This document shows positions 57,036-64,000 of a stretch of 64,000 nt of DNA, piece by piece. Within the stretch, counting starts at the first letter, position 1, and every line of letters begins with the position of its first letter. Under the pieces are notes generated by a model that was not told the origin of the DNA, did no database searches, and saw only the letters and a list, made by a program, of their open reading frames with translations. The DNA comes from Setoptus koraiensis (Eukaryota > Arthropoda), in assembly GCA_048013815.1 (NCBI GenBank), contig CM106586.1, positions 14,322,001-14,386,000 of the forward strand, written 5' to 3'. The position numbers and the translations under genes are program-made.

Positions 57036-58383
57036 TACAAAATACAGAACTCTTGCCTGCACATTGAAAACCCATCCAGATAGGCCTACGAACATTCAAT
57101 TTTCGATCGAGAAGCTTCGAATCTTTGGTAACAGATACTGGAGTATTATGCATCATTTATGCATGGACCACGTCTAGTTTGGCTGTTGCAGTTCCGACCA
57201 CAAAGCCGGTCACTAGAAAAGTGCATGATAGTTTGGGTACTACCGAGCCAACTACTGATGAAGTAGACGATGACTGGAGTGCTACTGTTTCTTGTGAATC
57301 TGAGTATATGCATTATTTCAACATGAAATACTTATATCTACACATTGTTTTAGAAAGCCAAAGAGCAGACCAAGAGGTGACACATGCAATGGCGATTCTG
57401 GTGGATCTGTGTCGTGTTATTCTTGGTAACTTGGCGCTTTGATATTGATGGGGATGACCAGCTCCGGAAGTACAAATCGCGGCGGCATCGATGGCATACT
57501 AGGCGTATTTGTCAATACCACCAATATTTTAGAAGATATTTCTGATAGAAATTGTAACGACCCATTCAGTGACCGAAATAGGATTGGCTCATGGGCACAA
57601 TTGGGACATAATCAATAAAAACCAGCTATTATTTATGGCAGACATCCAACTCTGACTGTCACAGCTCTCTCTAATTGAAACTATACTGCGAATCTCCATG
57701 GTAGACATTTATTGATATGGCTGCTCGGTTTCAATGTAGTTGATGCATGTGAACAAAATCAAGCGAGTTGTCGATGGAGATAGACTTGTTGTGGATTTCG
57801 GTCTACAATTTCGAAGCAACTTGTCTACCTCTGTTTTCAATTGATTTGGATATGCGACGCAATGAGCGACAAAATGACAGTGTGTGATGTTGTGCTTGAG
57901 GTACCCATCACATTCGTTCATGGAAAATACCCGATCCAAGGCATAAAGAAGCGCACAGCCGGGCCACAACAACTGCTCGGAGGCTTAGAATCTCTGTGCT
58001 GCTTCATCTATCTTTGTGTGCGCACGTTACAAGCAAAGTTTACCCTGTACCATATCGAATAATACAATGTGTGCCAAGTTTATTGAGCGCACTCACAACA
58101 AGCAATTTACTTGAGAGTTGTCAGCGTTTGTGCACACCCTGTACTATTGTGCATAAGCCACCAGTGCCATCGTCGACAGTATCAATATTTTCGTTGATCC
58201 GCTTTGTTGTTGTCATTAGTAAAAAATTGATTATATCTTGTTTCTACATATACATGTGATAGAAACAATTCATAGGAACCCATTTAACAAATTAACTACT
58301 TACTGTTATTATTAATTGCCTAGAAAAACATAAATACTATATTATCATTATATTGCCAAATCATAGACGCTCACAGCGACAAA
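57036..58383. other. Intergenic region RNF11 / UCKL1
   Basis: About 1.3 kb with short ORFs (57125-57442, 57841-58062) that carry no recognisable domain. The bases before 58384 are probably the UCKL1 leader. Confidence 0.55.
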
Positions 58384-58455
58384 ATGACCAATCTAACCGA
58401 CGATATGGAACAATTTTCGCTAGATCCCGATGAGGACGCTCCACCTAGCTCGGCC
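58384..58455 (+). CDS. UCKL1: UCKL1 first coding exon, cut by assembly gap
   Basis: ATG at 58384 (context AAAATGA) opens an acidic N-terminus (MTNLTDDMEQFSLDPDEDA) of 24 residues before the N gap. It is linked to UCKL1 because the only other gene on this strand to the right is the UCKL1 C-terminal half and no other 5' end is seen. The link is inference; the donor site is hidden in the gap. Confidence 0.55.
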
Positions 58456-58955
58456 NNNNNNNNNNNNNNNNNNNNNNNNNNNNNNNNNNNNNNNNNNNNN
58501 NNNNNNNNNNNNNNNNNNNNNNNNNNNNNNNNNNNNNNNNNNNNNNNNNNNNNNNNNNNNNNNNNNNNNNNNNNNNNNNNNNNNNNNNNNNNNNNNNNNN
58601 NNNNNNNNNNNNNNNNNNNNNNNNNNNNNNNNNNNNNNNNNNNNNNNNNNNNNNNNNNNNNNNNNNNNNNNNNNNNNNNNNNNNNNNNNNNNNNNNNNNN
58701 NNNNNNNNNNNNNNNNNNNNNNNNNNNNNNNNNNNNNNNNNNNNNNNNNNNNNNNNNNNNNNNNNNNNNNNNNNNNNNNNNNNNNNNNNNNNNNNNNNNN
58801 NNNNNNNNNNNNNNNNNNNNNNNNNNNNNNNNNNNNNNNNNNNNNNNNNNNNNNNNNNNNNNNNNNNNNNNNNNNNNNNNNNNNNNNNNNNNNNNNNNNN
58901 NNNNNNNNNNNNNNNNNNNNNNNNNNNNNNNNNNNNNNNNNNNNNNNNNNNNNNN
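58456..58955. other. Assembly gap (500 N)
   Basis: Exactly 500 undetermined bases, probably a placeholder length. It lies between the first exon and a tandem array inside the presumed UCKL1 locus, and real exons are probably missing here. Confidence 0.99.
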
Positions 58956-61900
58956 AGAGATTATTATTATTAGTGGTGGTGGTGTTTTGTGGTGTGTGTA
59001 TGTGGGGTGATATGTGGGTGTATGTGAGAGAGATTATTATTATTAGTGTGGTGGTTTTGTGTGGTGTGGTGTATGTGGGTGATATGTGGGTGTATGTGAG
59101 AGAGATTATTATTATTAGGTGTGTGTTTTGTTGTGTGTGGGTGTATGTGGGTGATATGTGGGTGTATGTGAGAGAGATTATTATTATTAGTGGTGGTTTT
59201 GTGTGTGGTGTGGGTGTATGTGGGTGATATGTGGGTGTATGTGAGAGAGATTATTATTATTAGTGGTGGGTGGGTTTTGTGTTGTGTGGGTGTATGTGGG
59301 TGATATGTGGGTGTATGTGAGAGAGATTATTATTATTAGTTGGTGTTTTGTGTTGGTGTGGGTGTATGTGGGGTGATATGTGGTGTATGTGAGAGAGATT
59401 ATTATTATTAGTGGTGGGTTTTGGTTGTGTGTGGGTGTATGTGGGTGATATGTGGGTGTATGTGAGAGAGATTATTATTATTAGTGGTGTGGTTTTTGTG
59501 GGTGTGTGGGTGTATGTGGGGTGATATGTGGTGTATGTGAGAGAGATTATTATTATTAGTGTGGTGTTTTGTGTTGTGTGGGTGTATGTGGGTGATATGT
59601 GGGTGTATGTGAGAGAGATTATTATTATTAGGGTGGTGTTTTGTGTGTGTGTGGGTGTATGTGGGTGATATGTGGGTGTATGTGAGAGAGATTATTATTA
59701 TTAGGGTGGTGGGTTTTTGTGTGTGTGGTGTATGTGGGGTGATATGTGGGTGTATGTGAGAGAGATTATTATTATTAGGGGTGGGTGGGTTTTGTGTGTT
59801 GTGGGTGTATGTGGGTGATATGTGGGTGTATGTGAGAGAGATTATTATTATTAGTGGTGGTGGTTTTGTTGTTGTGGGTGTATGTGGGGTGATATGTGGG
59901 TGTATGTGAGAGAGATTATTATTATTAGTGGTGGTGGTTTTGTGTGTGTGGGTGTATGTGGGTGATATGTGGTGTATGTGAGAGAGATTATTATTATTAG
60001 GGTGGTGTTTTGTTGTGTGTGGGTGTATGTGGGTGATATGTGGGTGTATGTGAGAGAGATTATTATTATTAGGTGTGGTGTTTTTGTGTGTGTGGGTGTA
60101 TGTGGGGGTGATATGTGGGTGTATGTGAGAGAGATTATTATTATTAGGGTGGTGGTTTTGTGTGTGTGTGGTGTATGTGGGTGATATGTGGGTGTATGTG
60201 AGAGAGATTATTATTATTAGTGTGGTGGGGTTTTGTGTTGTGGGGTGTATGTGGGTGATATGTGGGTGTATGTGAGAGAGATTATTATTATTAGTGGTGG
60301 TGTTTTGTTGTGTGTGGGTGTATGTGGGGTGATATGTGGGTGTATGTGAGAGAGATTATTATTATTAGTGGTGGGTGGTTTTGTTGTGTGTGGGTGTATG
60401 TGGGGTGATATGTGGGTGTATGTGAGAGAGATTATTATTATTAGGTGTGGGTGTTTTGTGTGTGTGTGGGTGTATGTGGGTGATATGTGGGTGTATGTGA
60501 GAGAGATTATTATTATTATGGTGGGTGGGTTTTGTGTTGTGGGTGTATGTGGGTGATATGTGGTGTATGTGAGAGAGATTATTATTATTAGTGTGGTGGT
60601 TTTGTGTTGTGTGGGTGTATGTGGGTGATATGTGGTGTATGTGAGAGAGATTATTATTATTAGTGTGGTGTTTTTGGTTGTGTGGGTGTATGTGGGTGAT
60701 ATGTGGGTGTATGTGAGAGAGATTATTATTATTAGGTGTGGGTTTTGTTGTGTGTGGTGTATGTGGGTGATATGTGGTGTATGTGAGAGAGATTATTATT
60801 ATTAGTGGTGTGGTTTTGTTGTGTGTGGTGTATGTGGGGTGATATGTGGGTGTATGTGAGAGAGATTATTATTATTAGTGTGGTGTTTTTGTTGTGTGGG
60901 TGTATGTGGGTGATATGTGGGTGTATGTGAGAGAGATTATTATTATTAGGTGGTGTTTTTTGTTGTGTGGTGTATGTGGGTGATATGTGGTGTATGTGAG
61001 AGAGATTATTATTATTAGTTGGTGTTTTGTTGTGTGTGGGTGTATGTGGGTGATATGTGGTGTATGTGAGAGAGATTATTATTATTAGTGGTGTGGTTTT
61101 GTTGTGTGTGGGTGTATGTGGGGTGATATGTGGGTGTATGTGAGAGAGATTATTATTATTAGGTGGGTGTTTTTGTGTTGTGGTGTATGTGGGTGATATG
61201 TGGGTGTATGTGAGAGAGATTATTATTATTAGGTGGTGGTTTTTGTGTTGTGGGTGTATGTGGGGTGATATGTGGGTGTATGTGAGAGAGATTATTATTA
61301 TTAGTGGTGTTTTTGTTGTTGTGGTGTATGTGGGTGATATGTGGGTGTATGTGAGAGAGATTATTATTATTAGTGTGGTTTTTTGTGTTGTGGTGTATGT
61401 GGGTGATATGTGGGTGTATGTGAGAGAGATTATTATTATTAGTGTGGTGTTTTTGTGTGTGTGGTGTATGTGGGTGATATGTGGGTGTATGTGAGAGAGA
61501 TTATTATTATTAGTGGTGGTTTTTGTTGTGTGGGTGTATGTGGGTGATATGTGGTGTATGTGAGAGAGATTATTATTATTAGGTGGTGTTTTTGTGTGTG
61601 TGGGTGTATGTGGGTGATATGTGGTGTATGTGAGAGAGATTATTATTATTAGTGTGGTGTTTTGTTGTTGTGGGTGTATGTGGGTGATATGTGGGTGTAT
61701 GTGAGAGAGATTATTATTATTAGTGGTGGTGTTTTGTTGTGTGTGGTGTATGTGGGTGATATGTGGTGTATGTGAGAGAGATTATTATTATTAGTGTGGT
61801 GGTTTTTGTGTTGTGGGTGTATGTGGGTGATATGTGGTGTATGTGAGAGAGATTATTATTATTAGTGTGGTGTTTTGTGTGTGTGTGGTGTATGTGGGTG

Positions 61901-62423
61901 ATATGTGGTGTATGTGAGAGAGATTATTATTATTAGTGGTGGTGGTTTTTGTGTTGTGGGTGTATGTGGGTGATATGTGGGTGTATGTGAGAGAGATTAT
62001 TATTATTAGGTGTGGTGTTTTTTGTGTTGTGGTGTATGTGGGTGATATGTGGGTGTATGTGAGAATTATTATTATTATTATGTGGTGTTTTGGGTTTGTT
62101 GTGGGGTGTATGTGGTTATATGTGGTTATGTGAGAGAGATTATTATTATTATTTTTTTGTTTGTGTGGGTGTATGTGGGTATATGTGGTGTATGTGAGAG
62201 AATTATTATTATTATGGTTGGTTTTGGTGTGTGTGTGGGTGTATGTGGGGTGATATGGGTGTATGTGAGAGAGATTATTATTAGTGGGGGGGGGTGTTTT
62301 TGTTGTGTGTGGTGTATGTGGGGGTTGATATGTGGGTTTATGTGAGAGAGATTATTATTATTAGGGTGGTGGTGGTTTTTTGTGGTGTGGGTGTATGTGG
62401 TGATATGTGGTATGTGAGAGAGA
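58956..62423. repeat. Tandem array of about 73-bp G/T-rich units (minisatellite)
   Basis: About 46-47 head-to-tail units of about 71-76 bp. Each has the constant block GAGAGAGATTATTATTATTA, then a variable GGTGG-TTTTG-TGTG part, then GTGTATGTGGGTGATATGTG and a GGTGTATGTGA end. Units differ mainly in lengths of G, T and GT runs. The last few units (after about 62050) are more degenerate. One edge abuts the N gap, so the array is longer than shown. Open reading frames through it (VREIIII repeats) are repeat artefacts. Confidence 0.97.
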
Positions 62424-63231
62424 GGGGTGGGCGGGGGGGGGGGGGCGGGGGGTGTGGGGGGCGGGCGCGGGGGGGGCGGGGGGGGGTGGGGGGGTGGGGG
62501 CGGGGTTGGGTGGGGGGGGGGGGGTGTGGGGGGGGGGGGCGGGGGGGGGGGTGGGGAGTGGGGGGGGGGTGGGTGGGGGGTGTGGTGTGTGTGTGGGGGG
62601 TGGTGGGGTGAGGGGTGTGTGTGGGGGGTGGGGGGGGGGTGGGGGGGGTGTGGGGGGTGTGTGGGGTGTGTGGGGGGGGTGGTGGGAGTGGGGGGGTGGG
62701 GGTGTGTGGTGTGGGTGTGTGTGGTGGAGTGGGGTGGGGGGGGGGGGGGGGGGGTGGTGTGGTGGGGTGTGGTGGGGGTGAGGGGGGGAGGGGTGAGTGT
62801 GTGGGGTGGGGGTGTGGGGGGGGGGAGGCGTGGTGTGGGGGGGTGGGGGGGGGGGGAGGGGAGGTGGGGAGGGGGGGGTTGGGGGGGGGGGTGGGTGTGG
62901 GGTGTGGTGGGGGTGGGGGGGGGGGGGGGGGGGGAGGGAGGGGTGGGGGGGGAGGGCGGGGGGGGGTTGGGGGGGGGGGTGGGGGAGGGGAGGGTGGGGG
63001 TGGGTGGTGGGGGGGGTGGAGGGGGGGTGGGGGTGGGGGGGAGGAGGTGGGAGGGGGTGGAGGGGGGAGGGGGGGTGGTGGGTGGGGGGGGGGGGGGGGG
63101 GGTGGGGTGGGGGGGGGGGGGGTGGGGGGGCGGGGGGGCGGGCGGGGGGTGGGGGGGGGTGGGGGGCGGGGGCGGGGGGGAGGTGGGGGGGGGGTGGTGG
63201 GAGGGTGAGTTGTGGGTGGGGCGGGGGGTAG
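62424..63231. repeat. G-rich low-complexity block
   Basis: About 800 bases of almost only G with scattered T, A and few C on the + strand. It follows the degenerating end of the minisatellite. It may be real G-rich satellite DNA, but the lack of any unit and the abrupt composition suggest poor consensus sequence. Glycine-rich reading frames here are not genes. Confidence 0.9.
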
Positions 63232-63282
63232 ATGTTGTATTTTTTTTTTTGTTTTTTTTTTATTGTTTTTGTTTTTTGTTTG

Positions 63283-63313
<31 letters not shown>

Positions 63314-63371
63314 TTTTTTTTTTTTTTATTTTTTTTTTTTTTTTTTTTTTTTATTTTTTTTTTTTTCTTTG
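63232..63371. repeat. T-rich low-complexity block
   Basis: About 130 bases of nearly pure T with a few A, G and C, ending in the polypyrimidine tract and CAG acceptor of the next UCKL1 exon. Its length is unreliable in homopolymer-prone sequence. Confidence 0.9.
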
Positions 63372-63379
63372 TATAACAG

Positions 63380-64000
63380 AACGCGGAAGAGAACTAGAAG
63401 GGGTCTTGAAGCAATATAACAAATTTGTCAAGCCGGCCTTCGATCACCATATCGCTCCATCCATGATTCATGCCGATCTTATAGTTCCACGTGGTGGAGA
63501 AAATAAAGTTGCCATAAACTTAATTGTTCGCCACGTTCACACACAGTTACAATCTCGTGGCGTTAAATTAAGATCAAAACTTGTTAATTGCCACATAGAC
63601 CAACCATTGCCAAAGACACTTAAGGTTTTGCATCCAACATCTCAAGTATTAGGAAATCATACAATTATTAGAAATGTTTGCACCAACAGGGATGAATTTA
63701 TTTTCTATTCTAAGCGCCTGATGAGACTACTAACCGAATATACACTATCATTATTAAATTTCAAAGATGTTACAGTTGATACACCCCAGAATGTCAAATA
63801 TCACGGTAAACGCCTCGATTGCAGTAAAGGTATATGCGGAGTTTCTATATTGCGAGCGGGAGAAACTATGGAACAAGCCTTGTGCGATGTTGTTAAAGAT
63901 GTGCGTCTCGGAAAAATTCTAATTCAGACCAACCAAGAATCAGATGAGCCTGAGTTGATATACTTAAGACTGCCAAGAGATATCAAAGAGTACCAAGTTA
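63380..64000 (+). CDS. UCKL1: UCKL1 uracil-phosphoribosyltransferase-like half, runs off right edge
   Basis: Exon after acceptor ATAACAG (63379), phase 1, open to the edge with 206 codons. It begins [24 protein letters not shown], the junction from the uridine-kinase domain to the UPRT-like domain in UCKL1. It continues with [66 protein letters not shown] and [15 protein letters not shown]1 is a uridine-cytidine kinase-like protein of the pyrimidine salvage family. The P-loop kinase domain that should precede this exon is not in the window, and the PRPP-loop region lies beyond the right edge. Confidence 0.93.

Noticed and set aside
57125..57442. A 105-residue ORF after RNF11
   Set aside because: No domain or supported transcript; probably 3' UTR or intergenic sequence.
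58956..62345. Reading frames with repeated VREIIIIS / DMWVYV motifs
   Set aside because: They follow the 73-bp unit, change frame with run-length variation between units and begin without a conserved domain; they are a by-product of the tandem array.
62407..63419. Glycine-rich ORFs of 124-330 residues
   Set aside because: They arise from the G-only block and have no start context or conserved part.

Overview
The window is animal nuclear DNA: an AT-rich, gene-dense scaffold with short GT-AG introns (mostly 90-200 bp), standard stop codons, a nuclear tRNA with an intron, and conserved metazoan genes (Smoothened, p190 RhoGAP, CDC42, AMBRA1, MIER, SANS/USH1G, UCKL1). Compact introns and long low-complexity Ser/Asn/Gln protein segments suggest a small ecdysozoan, perhaps a mite or other small arthropod. 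That placement is inference; nothing here fixes the species.

Layout, left to right. A doublecortin-family gene runs off the left edge (-). After about 5.4 kb of non-coding DNA comes a nine-exon p190 RhoGAP (+, 6409-16224), then a tetraspanin (-), a truncated IFT140-like gene (+), an unrecognised secreted or membrane protein (+) and an acidic prothymosin-like protein (-). A 4.2 kb GC-richer, microsatellite- and palindrome-rich stretch follows. From 27.8 to 43 kb genes are packed: COQ10 (+), PRADC1 (-), SMIM12 (-), Smoothened (-), an unrecognised helical protein (+), RBM4/lark-like (-), tRNA-Tyr with intron (+), CDC42 (+), a patchwork of gene-fragment copies, MIER-type ELM2-SANT repressor (-) and SANS/USH1G (-). 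After 5 kb of non-coding DNA come AMBRA1 (+), a four-pass membrane protein (-), RNF11 (+) and the two ends of UCKL1 (+). The UCKL1 ends are separated by a 500-base N gap, a tandem array of about 73-bp units, a nearly pure G-rich block and a T-rich block.

The genes do not form one pathway. SMO and IFT140 both have known roles in cilia or Hedgehog signalling in vertebrates, and p190 RhoGAP and CDC42 both belong to Rho-GTPase signalling, but neither closeness need be functional. Several convergent pairs almost touch: the unrecognised gene at 33703 and RBM4 have 1 base between their stop codons, and COQ10 and PRADC1 have 15.

The most unusual structure is at 37329-37990. Directly after the CDC42 poly(A) signal lie, in a row, degenerate copies of a MIER segment, two Smoothened segments, and the upstream region plus start codon of the gene at 33703. 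A second, older-looking copy of an upstream region plus start codon, from the IFT140-like gene, lies at 16390-16490. Other points are IFT140 without its WD40 half, RNF11 without its PPxY motif, and a UCKL1 locus whose kinase exons are missing from the assembly.
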